Below are positions 11,701-22,208 of a stretch of 64,000 nt of DNA, piece after piece. How positions within the stretch are numbered: position 1 is the first letter of the stretch; every line of letters starts with the position of its first letter. The stretch comes from Callaeas wilsoni (taxonomy: Eukaryota; Chordata; Aves; Passeriformes; Callaeidae), in NCBI GenBank assembly GCA_013398955.1, contig VWPU01000923.1, positions 62,001 to 126,000 of the forward strand, read 5' to 3'. Made by a program: the position numbers and the translations under genes. Under the pieces are notes generated by a model. The model had not been told where the DNA came from. It did not search any database and saw only the letters and a program-made list of their open reading frames with translations.

Positions 11701-13677
11701 AGGTAATGTGAGGAAACTCCTCTAGGCAGGTGCTGCTGCCTTGTCTGTTAAGATAACTTTCAGTTGATAAAAAACATCAAGAATTGAAGGGAAAAGAGAA
11801 TTTCCAAAAGGATTTATTGCTTGAAATTGTTGCACAGTGCATTTGTGTGCCACTGTCTGCTAGGTCTTCTTCATTGCTGAGGCGATAAGTGATTGGGCCA
11901 GCCTGGCTCACTCAGTGGAAAATTGCCCCTTTGGGATCATTTGGGGCTGGAAATAAATCCACCCATAATGCTTTCCTGCTTTGTGCCAAGTCGCCTCCTT
12001 TTTTTGCCCAGCTTTACAGATCTGTAACCAGAGCAGAGCTGGAGTTTTTACCTTGGATACCCTTTGAGGCACGTACAGAGAAGGTGCTTTCTGGCCCTTT
12101 CAGCTGCAGGTCAAGGGCATCACTTTGCACTCTAGCTGGGACCATGAAAGTCCTTGAAAATTAGAGGAGATGTGGGAATATCACAGGTGTTCTCGTGGTA
12201 ATATCAAAACACTTTGTCGCAGATTTCCCAACAAAACATCAATTCTGCCAGATGCACAGGAGTTGTCTTGAAAAGGCCCTGGGATCCAGCCAGTTATCTT
12301 GTGCCATTCAGGGGCAAATGGGAACCACAAAGATTTTAGCAGAACTGTTAGAAGGGACAAAATAGATTTCCTAATCACTTTTCCAGAAAGCTGATGGGTC
12401 TTAAGCAACTGAATGGGTCTTAAGGTGGATGCAGTGAAGGGAAAGGGAAGGATGTAGCAATCTGCTCTCAGATTTGCTGGCTTGGGTAGCAGGGATCATG
12501 AGGGAAATACAACTGTATTTAAAAAAAAAACATGAAGACCTTGTCTCCAGGAACAATGCTTTCTAGCTTGCTTTATTAGCATTCAGTATGGCATTATACA
12601 TCTGTGTGCAAAGTTGCATTTCTTTCTGCTTCACCTTATCTTTTTGCACTATTTTACAAAATAGAGGGAAATTCATGAAGTAATTTGAAAATCACACTTT
12701 TTTAAAAAAATAAACACAGAAGCTCAGAATTTTTGTTTTTCTTTTAAGAGTGGAGAGCATTACTGATACTATAGCTTCCAGGCAACCATCTCTCTTTTGG
12801 TTCAGAAATCAGTGATATCAACCATTTTGGGCTGTAAAGAAACCAGGGAGTAATTCGAATGCCTTTTAAGGTTCCAGCAAGGATGAATCAAACATACTGT
12901 GCATTATACTTGCCTGCAGCAGCCCTGAAAAATCATGTTTCCTCTATGTATTTTGAAAAATCAGCATTTCAGCTTTAAATTTTATTTTGGAAAATATGCA
13001 GCTTGGTTTACCAACTTTAATTGTCTCCTTCTCCTTTTCTCCAAAGTACAGCTCTGACTGAAAGCAGGAATGCAATTTTTTCTCCTGATTTAGGAGGCAT
13101 CCAACTCACTCTGTCCTCTACCACAGCACCCTGTAGGCTAGGGCATCAAGTCAGAAAGACACCTTAGTCAGAAGTACTGCTCTTTTCCAGGTGCTATTTA
13201 AAAAACAGGCCATGAAATACATTTTCTTTTGCACAAATGGGTTTTCCCCCTCCTTGACTCAATTGTGTGGCATTTACATTGAAGTGGCATCAGCTGGCAC
13301 TGTTGAATGCCTCTACTGTCACAAAACATAAGGGAACACACAAAGTATTTTTCTTTACATCTCTTCTCCTTTTCTGCTGGCAGGAAAAAGCAAACTGAGT
13401 TCAGAGCTAGTAGGACTTGAACAGTGATGTGCTCATTTGTTGTTTGCTGCTTTAAAGTTTAGGTTCACTCAACCTGCATTTTCACAGCAAAAAATCTTGG
13501 CAGACGGAAGCAGTCATTCAAAGTTCATTTTGCTCACTTAGGCTTATCTGCAAAGTGGCAGCATCTCTGTGAGGTCTCAATGACTCCGTGGTGAGCCTGG
13601 TACTGCTCTGCACTTTGTGTGGTGGATCATGGCTCTGTGCACTGCTACACTGCACAGCTGCTGCAGCAGCACCCCAG
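11701..13677. other. Intergenic or intronic sequence, no gene recognised
   Basis: AT-rich sequence with an A10 run at about 12521-12530 and no recognisable coding or RNA gene. Short frames around 11889-12408 overlap on both strands without motifs. Confidence 0.45.
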
Positions 13678-13678
13678 A

Positions 13679-13733
<55 letters not shown>

Positions 13734-13734
13734 A
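13678..13734 (+). repeat. (TATC)n tetranucleotide microsatellite
   Basis: About thirteen near-perfect copies of TATC/TCTA. The overlapping open frames that read YLSIYLSIYLS in several registers are products of this repeat, not protein. The array ends about 10 bases before the target-site duplication of the solo LTR that follows. Length is likely polymorphic. Confidence 0.97.
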
Positions 13735-13747
13735 TCTCATTACATTG

Positions 13748-14388
13748 TGTGCCGGTTTGGACACAAATCCAGGAGGAAACAACCCAAAACGAGCGTCTCT
13801 CTCTCTCTCCTGCCTGCCAGGCAAGCAGGCCCCGGCAGCACCTCCCCCACGGGTTCGGGAAAATAATTTCTCGAGTGAAAGTGAAAAAAACTATTTATTT
13901 AACAAACAGAGCCCTGCTGTCACGGGGCAAAAAAGGATATTGAAACCCCCTCCCCTGTCCCCTAAAAGAGGACTATGGATTTTAGAGTTCTTTCTGTAGG
14001 TAAAACCTGCAGTCCTNAAACCTGCAGAGCTGGGCTGGGCCGGCCAGGCAGGGTCTGACAATCCTCCTTGGAGCAGGTCCAGAAATGGTAGCTGGTCTTG
14101 GATGAAAAGCAAGCCAAAAACAGTCCAAAAAGGAACAGAAGCCGCTGAGGCAGATCACAGTCCCTTCTCCGCTGAAAGCCGAAGAAGCTAGAGAGCAAAA
14201 CTCCTCCAACCAACAAAAGTTGTCAGATTGAGAGAGAAAAGAATGCAAAACATTCTAGATGCAAGATCAAGCTAGCCGCTTTGAAGAGTTCTCTCGGCTT
14301 CTCTCTCCCCGCTTTGCAATTTAAAGGTACACTAGAAATCAAGCAGACGATGGGGAATACAGTATGGTCATAGAATCACCCCAAGACA
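13748..14388 (-). mobile_element. Solo LTR of an endogenous retrovirus (ERVL-like), minus strand
   Basis: The element is 641 bp, begins TGTGCCGG on the plus strand and ends AAGACA, giving the canonical TG...CA termini (minus-strand start TGTCTTGGGGTG). It is flanked by an exact 5-bp direct repeat CATTG at 13743-13747 and 14389-14393, the size typical of class III/ERVL insertions. On the minus strand a polyadenylation signal AATAAA lies at 13899-13894. No gag, pol or env sequence adjoins it, so it is a solo LTR left after recombination between two LTRs. An unresolved base (n) sits at 14017. It could act as a relic promoter or polyadenylation site on the minus strand, but nothing shows that it does. 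Confidence 0.88.
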
Positions 14389-14393
14389 CATTG

Positions 14394-15305
14394 GGACAAA
14401 ATCGAAGCCTTCTGTCACAGCAACATCCAACGCAGGTGTTGTCGGAGTAGACCATTCCCAAGTTATTTTAGTCTTTCTCTCCACCAGGTCTTTACCCAGC
14501 TATTCATTTTGATGCTACATGCAGTCCGCTACACAACTCTATCCTTAGGTGTTCTGCAGAGCAGCCAGATTAGGACAGATTTTGTGAATTCTCTTTTATG
14601 CAGAACATTACTGACAGTATTTTTGCTCTCTGGGAGGTTTGAATATGAGGAAGGCCTTTTTGCTTTCATTTCTTTTGGGAACACGTGGATTGGGGAGAAA
14701 AGGAAAAAAAAATTGTTGATTGTCTCTCCGGACAAACAAAGGTAGAAAGTAGCTCTGCTGCAATCTGTGACAGTACATGAGTCACAGTGAGGAACAAGGT
14801 TTGATTTGTCTACAAAAACAGTTGGTAGCTCCAAAGTTTCACCTTTAATGTCATCAGAGTTGACATTCCCTTAAGAGGTTTGCCTTGCAGAGTTACTCTC
14901 TTGGTCCCTCTGCAGTCCCAGGCAGAGAGCAGCCTGCTGGTAGGTACTTCAGCCGACATGACTGTCCTTGCAGACAAACCTCCCAGAGACTTTTGATAGA
15001 AGGCTGCTTACTGGAGCATAGCTGTGGTGTGAATTAGCCTGCAATAGTGTAGTAATTTATGTAGCTATGTTGTCACACTGTGTACAGAGCTTGAAAAGTG
15101 TCTCCTGTTTACTGCAATTGAAGCACTTATCCTTGTTTCAGCAGTAAACTCAACAGCAGCTAAAAATAGAAGCTATCGAGCTTCACAGTAAGCAAAAGGA
15201 ATGAGTTGCATGAGATAATGATCTCCCAGTCCTGCAGCACACCTGAGCAGTCCTTGAATCCTTTAAAAGTGTCTGTGTTAAGACTGAACTTTTCTCCTTT
15301 TCCAG
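14394..15305. other. Intergenic or intronic sequence
   Basis: No gene or repeat recognised. The overlapping frames at 14509-14834 on both strands have no recognisable features. Confidence 0.45.
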
Positions 15306-15463
15306 ACCCAGCCATGCTCCTGAGAGACATGACTGCCCTTCTCCTGGAGGTTTTTCCCCCACCACCTGAACTACAGCTCCAGGACTATTCCCTAATCTAC
15401 TTTGGCACTTTAAAATCAGCTAGTTTAGCCCAAACTAAACGAAGAGACGTGGTGTATGAGCGG
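15306..15463 (+). other. Candidate exon with flanking splice-like sites
   Basis: A good pyrimidine tract ACTTTTCTCCTTTTCCAG ends at 15305, and GCGG followed by GTGAGA starts a donor-like site at 15464. The segment is open in the frame reading PAMLLRDMTALLLEVFPPPP, which continues upstream of the acceptor to 15206. No family was recognised and no partner exons were found, so this is weak support. Confidence 0.18.
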
Positions 15464-16860
15464 GTGAGATAGGAAGAAGGCAACCAAACAACAACTCTAT
15501 TAATGAAAGAGAGGAAGGGGCAAAAAGGTAGGCCCTCTCCAAGCCACTGAAACTGTGAGAAAAGCAAGCCACTCTTGCTGTTAGAGATGGAAAGCCTTGA
15601 ACACTTCCACTTCACAATTTTTACCTTCAGCTACTTCATTTTATATTGTACATGTAGTTATATTGAAGAGCTTCTGCTTGTGTGTGATAAGCTCGGCTTG
15701 GGCTCAAGAAGGAAGAGCTTCTGAGAACAAGAATTAAAAATGCTCTGACGGAGCAAAAAAGATAATTTTTAATCCACTCCTTCAGATGTATATGTGCAAG
15801 TGGTAGACACATCTTGTTCTTTCACTGATGTGGAAGAGGAAGAGGATTTGTGCAGCGTGTTTGTACTTTTTGCCGATGTTGGAGAGTTGGGATGTTATGA
15901 ATCTATGTCAGAAAAGATTTATTTCATGTGAATCACATTGTGTAACTTTTGGGGTTGAATTAACCATGCATATGTGAAACCAGGTAGCTTGACTGTGATT
16001 GATCACTATCTACTGGCAACCTGTAAAATTGGGCCTTTGACAACAGTGCAGAAGAGGAGAAATTAAACTAGAATATGTCAAAAGGCCTGTGGCAGTGCTT
16101 CTGAAAGACACATCTGATGGATGGTCCTTCAACAAAGTATTTTAAATATCCACAAGGCATCAAAACCACTATTTTTTGTTTATACATCTGCTCTTTTTGC
16201 CACAGCAGACAGTGTCAGCCCATTGGAACTGCCAGCTCCTGTCCAGCCTATGATTCACAGTAACCACAGATCTTTCTCTACAAAACTGCTACCTAAATAA
16301 TGTTTTTTCTTTTTGTTCTTTTCTCCTTGCAAAATTCATTATTTCTACTTAAATATAGAACTTTGCACCTGTCACTGTTTAGTAGCAGCCTAGTTGAAAT
16401 TTGTCAGCTTAATTTTGTCCTTTCAGCTTCATGTCAATATGTAAATATAAGAACTGGACTTCATTGCATCATCCAATTTGATAATGAAAACACTACATAT
16501 CCCTCAACCCAGGAGAGACTGGTCAAATCCCCACTCAGTGGCTCCCCTTACTCCGATAGTAAGTCACAAATGTCTTGACTCTGAGCATAAACTCTGGAAC
16601 TAGCAAAAGTAGATTCCTCCAGATGGTTTCCTTAGCTTACACACAAGAGAGTCATCTCAGATAGTCAGAGCTTCTTCTGGAGTCAAGAAATACGACATCA
16701 TCTTATTCTTCATGTACGAGCCTGTTAATTTGTTGTAGTAGGAAATCAGAATGACCTGGGATTATACACAGATGATAGATTTATACAGGCTGGTACCCAT
16801 CTGCAATCATCTTCTGTAGATTAATATGATTTAATTCCTTTTTCCTCCATTTTTCCACAT

Positions 16861-16867
<7 letters not shown>
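15464..16867. other. Intergenic or intronic sequence
   Basis: No coding gene, RNA gene or repeat family was recognised in this AT-rich stretch. Confidence 0.45.

Positions 16868-16921
<54 letters not shown>
16868..16921 (+). repeat. Compound (CA)n(TA)n microsatellite
   Basis: About twelve CA repeats run directly into about fifteen TA repeats, ending where a CR1 3' fragment begins. A second TA array follows the CR1 at 17056, so the two arrays may once have been one tract split by the insertion. Confidence 0.95.
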
Positions 16922-16924
<3 letters not shown>

Positions 16925-16927
16925 AAG

Positions 16928-17054
16928 CTCAGGGATAGATTGGCTGGGGGTCTGAGTAACCGTGTCTAATGGAATGTGTCCCTGCTTAGGGAAGGGGGGT
17001 TGGAACTAGATGGTCTTTAAGGTCCTTTCCAACCCAAGCCATTCTATGGTTCTA

Positions 17055-17057
<3 letters not shown>
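16928..17057 (+). mobile_element. Short CR1 LINE 3' end embedded in TA repeats
   Basis: The plus strand contains 'ggggggttggaactagatggtctttaaggtcctttccaacccaagccattctatggttct', which is the terminal CR1 3' untranslated sequence with its ATTCTATG-type tail. Only about 130 bases are present, a strong 5' truncation. It is bounded on both sides by TA dinucleotide arrays. The upstream 60 bases match the CR1 consensus more loosely. Confidence 0.88.
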
Positions 17058-17085
<28 letters not shown>

Positions 17086-17090
17086 CTTAT
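17058..17090 (+). repeat. (TA)n microsatellite following the CR1 tail
   Basis: An imperfect TA array (with TATGTATATATAC interruptions) directly follows the CR1 3' tail and mirrors the array on the 5' side. Confidence 0.9.
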
Positions 17091-17769
17091 ATATCCTTGT
17101 AGTCACCATGTATGTCCTCGTCTCCTATCTCCTATTCTTCCCATCCTTTCCCAGGCCAACTCTGAGATTTTGCCATTAAATTGCTCAGTGCTCTATGATG
17201 AAGTTCACTGGGTTCATCCAATCTGCAAACATCTGATTTATCTAGGAGCTTTCTGAGTGTGTAATTCAGTGGTTTCAGCAACTGTGACAATAACTGCTGT
17301 GTTTTACTTAGGCTGTAATAAACAAAGCACTACATCAGTGACAACACTGAAATCAATGGAAGTTGTTCTCATGTCCAGACTAAGCTCTCCGTGTTTCTGT
17401 AATCAGTAGCAAAGCCCAGAGCTAGAGAGCCCTGTGTTTCTCAAATGTCTTTGGGAACAGTCTGGCTGGATGGTTTCAAATTTCACCTTCAAGGTGGCTT
17501 ACAAATCTCATCTTTTCCCTCATCTTTCTTTGGTTCTTAAGAGAGGTTTACATAAACCTGTTCCCCAGTCAGCTTTTTGACAAGTGTGCTCTGCTGCAGG
17601 GAGAGTGCAAAGTCATCTGCAATTCTCGCTATCATACCAACACAACTGCCTTTGCAGGAGCTTACAGGACCAAAGCCATCATGGGTTTCCTGGAATTTAC
17701 TTCAAGGGACTCCTTCACAACTTTATTGTGATTTCTGACTTGGGCATGTAATTTTTGCTCCTGGACTGC
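17091..17769. other. Sequence 3' of the receptor pseudogene, no gene recognised
   Basis: No gene was recognised. Part of this stretch may be the old 3' untranslated region of the minus-strand receptor: AATAAA on the minus strand at about 17728 (plus TTTATT) lies some 40 bases beyond the receptor's stop codon. Confidence 0.35.
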
Positions 17770-18869
17770 TCACTCCTGGATGTATTTGCTCCACTTACAC
17801 CTTGAAGGAGAGAGCATGGCTTGCTGGAAGTTGCCTCCCACCATGACATAAAGCATTAGGTTGCCATGTGTTGAGTAGAGCCAGTGGCTGAGAGACACAG
17901 CAGGCAGAGTGGATTTGTTCTCCATGTGACAGCTGACTGTAGTTAACCAGAGCTGTTGCCTAAAATTGGAAGAAAAACTTTCCAAACAATACTAGAATTG
18001 ATAACATAAAGAACAGCCTTTTAATAAAAGCTGTCATTAAAAGATTGCTGTTTATGTTATCAAATCTATTATTGTTTGAAAAGTTTGTCTTCCGATCTTA
18101 GTCAGCAGGGCCACCCAAAAGACATGAAAGGGGAGGAAGCACACACAGAAGACCAGGAAGAGGAGAACAGTGAGTCTGTGAGCCTTTTGTTTGTAGCAAG
18201 CCCATGTGTGGGGCCAGTGGGCAAGGTGCAAAGGATGAGTACATAGCACAGAACCACCATCAGCAAGGGCAAGAAGAAGGCCAGGCTGGTCAGCAGCCAC
18301 CTGATTGTGCCCAGGGTTCCAGAGCTGGTAAGGTTAAGGCACAAGGACCTTATGTTCTGTGCCTCTTTTGAAGAGATCAAGAAATTGACAGGGCTGACAG
18401 CTTCCAGTGAGAGCAACCAAATGGTTGTGCAAGCCACCACTGTTCACCACTTCCTCTAGATGTGGAAGAACTTTGTTGTGTGAACCACGTACTGGAAGAT
18501 GCTAAAGCCGGTGAGGAAGAGGATGCTGCTGTATAATTTGAAGTGGAAGCCGCAGCAGATGAACTTGCACATGAATTCACCAAGGATCGAGTGCTCCCCA
18601 GTAGCACAGTTGTGCATCAGGAAGGGAAGGCCAGTCAGGTAGAGCACATCTGTGAGTGCCAGGTTCAGCCTGATTATGGTGCTGCTCTTTCAAGGCCTCG
18701 CCTTGAAGCTGTAAACACAAATGACAATGAAACTTCCCGGGAAGCCCACCAGGAAGATCATGTTATGCATAATGTGGAGGTATAAACTTCCACACAGTGC
18801 ATTTGGGAAAATCACCTCCTGTGTCTTGCAGGGTGATGGAGTTGGCTAAGTTGTCATTGTTGTGTTCAT
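17770..18869 (-). pseudogene. OXGR1: OXGR1-like (2-oxoglutarate receptor) GPCR pseudogene
   Basis: This intronless class A GPCR relic resembles OXGR1, the Gq-coupled plasma-membrane receptor for 2-oxoglutarate, from TM1 to the tail. Landmarks are IFLVGFPG (TM1), KSSTII and LNLALTDVLYLTGLPFL (TM2), GEFMCKFI and LYSSILFLT (TM3), LCLNLTSS (extracellular loop 2), KAHRLT with FCVCFLPFH (TM6), and HGNLMLYVMV with NFQQA (TM7), ending at a TGA at 17772-17770. Counted from a possible ATG at 18869, in-frame stops fall at codon 8 (18848-18846), codon 60 (18692-18690, where the family has Trp of RPWKSS), codon 138 (18458-18456) and codon 142 (18446-18444). A frameshift near 18190-18225 precedes TM6, and another is probable just before TM1. 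The DRY-type motif reads FQY, losing the key Arg. An inverted duplication interrupts extracellular loop 3. Whether it is the species' only OXGR1 or a decayed duplicate cannot be decided here. Confidence 0.9.
17961..18100. repeat. Imperfect inverted repeat (hairpin) inside the OXGR1 pseudogene
   Basis: Arm 1 (17961-18017) and arm 2 (18047-18100) are reverse complements with a few mismatches and a 3-base indel. For example GATAACATAAA in arm 1 is matched by TTTATGTTAT in arm 2, and CTTTCCAAACAATA by TATTGTTTGAAAAG. About 29 bases separate the arms. It lies in the part of the relic that would encode extracellular loop 3, between TM6 and TM7. Arm 2 appears to be the original coding sequence (continuing TM6 into LLTKIGRQTF) and arm 1 an inverted copy, which suggests a template-switch duplication. 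A small terminal-inverted-repeat transposon is the alternative; no clear target-site duplication was seen. Confidence 0.85.
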
Positions 18870-19885
18870 GTTTTCTCCTTAGCTGTTAAGGAAGAGAGAA
18901 ATGTTTGGTGTTCACTGACAGATAAGACCTCCTCACATCTCATTGAAACAACTTATAATCAGGTGTTTCCTTTCAACTGCTCAGCAGTGCTCCTATTAAA
19001 ATGCCTTTTATGAATAAGGAAAGACCTTGCTGCATTGATAGGAATTGATCTTGATCTAGAGGCCTTTTATCATATCTATATAGATCCAATTTTATTTTAA
19101 AATGCATATTTTCAGGAAAGGGCCTGCATAGGCACAACAAATCTGTAATATAAGGGATTCCCAGGCCCACAGCGTTTGATGTATGTCCCCGGTATACAAT
19201 GTTTACTTTCTGCTCTCATCAGGGGTCAAACAAAGAAGAACAGATTAGTTGTGTTGTGCTACTGACCAGAAGTATAGAGGGTAATGTCCAGAACATAAAT
19301 GTTCCATAAAAGGCATTTGCAGCCTTGTTGGTTAAGTTAAAAAACAAAACAAAACAGGGTGGATGTTGAAATATTTTCACATTCTTTTTGCTACTGGAGT
19401 TGGTTAACATTTTTCTTCTTGCTTCTTGGAAACCACTGATAGAAGAATATTTCATTATTTTAGTTCATTAACAAGATTGATGTTGCCAAGAACTAAGTTA
19501 TTTTTAGGCTTGTCATTAGTTGCTATGCAAATTTCCATCCCTGCAAAATTTTTAAATGGTGTTTTGCTTTGACATTAGTCTTAGATAGAACTTTTCTAAA
19601 ACATCAGAATAAATTAATCCAATTTTGTAAAGCAGCCAATTGCAAGATACAATATGGGACATGAGCAGGATTCGAGGAACGTAAAGACAGCCTGGTATAC
19701 AGTCTCTACAACAGAAAATAGATGTTCACTGATGCACATAGCAAGTAACTGTTAAAATGCCATTCATTAAATGCATTTTCTGTGAAGAAGTGCCTTCTTC
19801 TAAAATGGAGCAAATGTTCTGCTGGGAAAAAATGAATACATCTCTAGCATAGTTTTTTCCAAAGGAATGCAGCTTCTTATAGGAT
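18870..19885. other. Intergenic sequence upstream of the receptor pseudogene
   Basis: No gene or repeat was recognised. It would contain the former promoter or 5' untranslated region of the minus-strand receptor, but no core promoter motif stands out. Confidence 0.4.
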
Positions 19886-19891
19886 GATGCC

Positions 19892-20538
19892 TGTCGCTGA
19901 CCGCTTGACCGCTTGGTGGCCAAGCAGGTGACTAGCTTCAAGTGTCCCAGGGGCGGGACAGTGAGAAGCCTTATGTCTGGTGGAAGCGCCTGCTGGAGCT
20001 GTCTGCGTCTGGGCTCACAGTGGAGCTGGCAGCAGTCGGTGGTAATTGTAGCGATCGGCAGAGGCAAAGGAGGAAAGAGAGATTCAATGTTGCAGCACCC
20101 AAGTCTTTATTCCTAACCCGGAGGTCAGGAGGCCAAGATGAGGAGCAACAAAAGAGCACAGAATGACAGTTCCACTGTCTTTTAAGGTAGGGGAGGAGAA
20201 GGGAGGAACAAAGGGATAAACCAATAGGGAGAAGACAAGAGGTGTCAGGGATGCCATAAAAGGGAGAATAGGGCGGGTTTGAATTACAATGGGCCAATGG
20301 GGATTACAGGACCATAGAACTTTCCAGAACTTAATTGACTAAACAACAAGGATATACATAAACATAAAGGGTAGAACCAATGATTAACCAAAGACAAGAA
20401 ATGTTTCCAGAACAAAGGAGGAACAACTAGGTGGAATGACATCCAGGAGGCTGGAGCTTAAACTTTGGTGCCACCCACTGCACCATCCTCAGGTCCGCTC
20501 TCCGACCCTCTGTTCAGGGTGGGAAAATCCACCCATTG
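19892..20538 (-). mobile_element. Endogenous retrovirus LTR (possibly ERVK-like), minus strand; boundaries tentative
   Basis: On the minus strand this reads like an avian retroviral LTR. There are several CCAAT-type boxes (CCCATTGGCCC and CCTATTGG), a TATA-like TTAAAAGA about 100 bases before a polyadenylation signal AATAAA (20111-20106), then GACTTGGGTGCTGCAAC and a roughly 200-base U5-like tail. A 6-bp direct repeat GATGCC flanks the proposed limits (19886-19891 and 20539-20544), the size typical of ERVK. The plus-strand left end starts TGTC as expected, but the right end is ATTG rather than CA, so the right boundary or the repeat may be coincidental. No retroviral coding sequence was recognised next to it. 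Confidence 0.6.
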
Positions 20539-20544
20539 GATGCC

Positions 20545-22014
20545 TTTGTCCATTCTTAGCCCAAAGGTGGGCTGGACCACCGCAACAGATGCGGGTCCTC
20601 AAATTACTGTGGCCTGGATCTGTTAAAATGGATCCTACTGAATCACTGCTTCTATTTTTTGTTCCACTCTGAATTTTCTTGCTGTAGCTTCTACCCTCAC
20701 TTGTGAGATCACACATAGAAAGATTGCAGGATTTGGATTCAAGTTTGTATAGAACGTTTCGTTCAAACATATTTAAAATACTTGGAAAACTGAAGCTGCG
20801 GCTTGAGAAGATGTATGCCAAACACTGGCAATGGTTTTCAAAGAGCAAAACTGTTTTAAACCTCTTGTCATGGCTGGGGATGTTGCAGGAATGGTTTGGA
20901 TAAATCCAGTGGTTCTAATTCACAGTTGTGCAGCAATGCCATAGTTCCCAAAGAAACCTGAAGCCTCTGCTGTGGCTAATGGCTAACCCGACTGCCAGCA
21001 GCAGCCACCCTGCAGAAGCTGTGCTGCGCTCTCTGACGCTGGGAGCAGCAGGGCTGTGCCCATCCCACTGTGCACAGTGCACAGCTATTGAGTGAGCTGA
21101 AGGGCATGGCTGGCCACTTCTCCCCACACTACTTTCTTTGTGGTTTTGTGAGACTTCCATCGTGTCAGCAGCTTGTTTACCACCAACCAGTGTGCTGTTG
21201 TAGCCAGCTACAGAGGCCAGAGGGCGAATGCCTGTGATCACCAAAAAGCACATCAGTGGCATTCTACCATGCGGTCCCCACTGGCAGCCCCTTGCCCTCA
21301 GGGGCTTTTGGAGCCTTCGCTATCCATGTGCTATATGTTATGGCTGGATTCAGGCCAAGGAACTCCCTCAGAGGCCAGACCACCCCCCAAGCTCTACACT
21401 CATTATGGAAACACAAAGTGGGACAAGTATTGCAAAAAAAGCACATGGGTATGGGGTTTCAGTTCTGAACTGCCCTGAGATTACAACAGGTTACAACACA
21501 GACCAAAGGAAGGAGACAGCAAGTCTTTGCTGTTGGCCTTGTTATTTTGCTGTCTGAATTACAAATAGAACTTAGACAAAACTTAAATCTAATTAAGGAA
21601 CAGTTTGTACTGTGGCAGATTTTATCACACTAAGTAATTGGCCATAAGGGCACTTCTGCAGCCCAAGCTGAGGGCAAATGATATATGCTGTAGACCCATA
21701 ATGAACTTTAAATAAATTATCCAAAAGCAGAACTTGTACTAGAAGGGAACTAGATTATTGAAATAGAAACCTTCTTTCAGTCTTAATGGTAGAGTCACTG
21801 CTTTATTACATGGTATTCTTTACTGTAACCAATTGATTGGAGTCACTTTAAAAAATGTTGTGATTGCATGTCTTTAATTGCAGTCACGTATAAGGGAAAC
21901 TTGTCTGCTTCTGCATTGTGATAATTTAATTACAGCCTGCTGGAAATAAAAGCCAAATGGCTGCAGCCATGGCAAAGTAACCTAGTGCCTGTAATTGGAC
22001 TATATTTCACACAG
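20545..22014. other. Intergenic sequence, no gene recognised
   Basis: The first 150 bases beside the LTR could be more retroviral sequence but show no recognisable motif. Overlapping frames at 20915-21557 on both strands lack family features. The AT-rich stretch at 21850-22010 has the look of a conserved non-coding element (TAATTGCAG, ATTTAATTACAG). Confidence 0.4.
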
Positions 22015-22208
22015 ATGTGTTGCTGAATAAATTAAATAGAATTTGGCTCACAGTGTTCGACTCTTCAACTGACTTAGATTTAAAAGACACAAATGATAAA
22101 CTTAGGGATCAAGATGTGAGCCCTCCCTCCCTTACCCTTTATAATTCAGGAGACATTTTCATGCAGAAAGAGCATGTAGATTTAACTCAAGCGCTGGATG
22201 CATCCCAG
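22015..22208 (+). other. Candidate exon with a strong donor site
   Basis: The segment ends CCCAG followed by GTGAGT (22209), a near-consensus donor, and starts after TTTCACACAG. One frame is open for 64 codons from 22017, including DLDLKDTNDKLRDQDVSP and NSGDIFMQKEHVDLTQALDA. Its composition is more protein-like than most frames in the window. No family was recognised, the acceptor's pyrimidine tract is weak, and no neighbouring exon was found. Confidence 0.2.

Noticed and set aside
13588..13999. Frames encoding repeated LSIYLSIYLS
   Set aside because: They are translations of the TATC microsatellite and the adjoining LTR.
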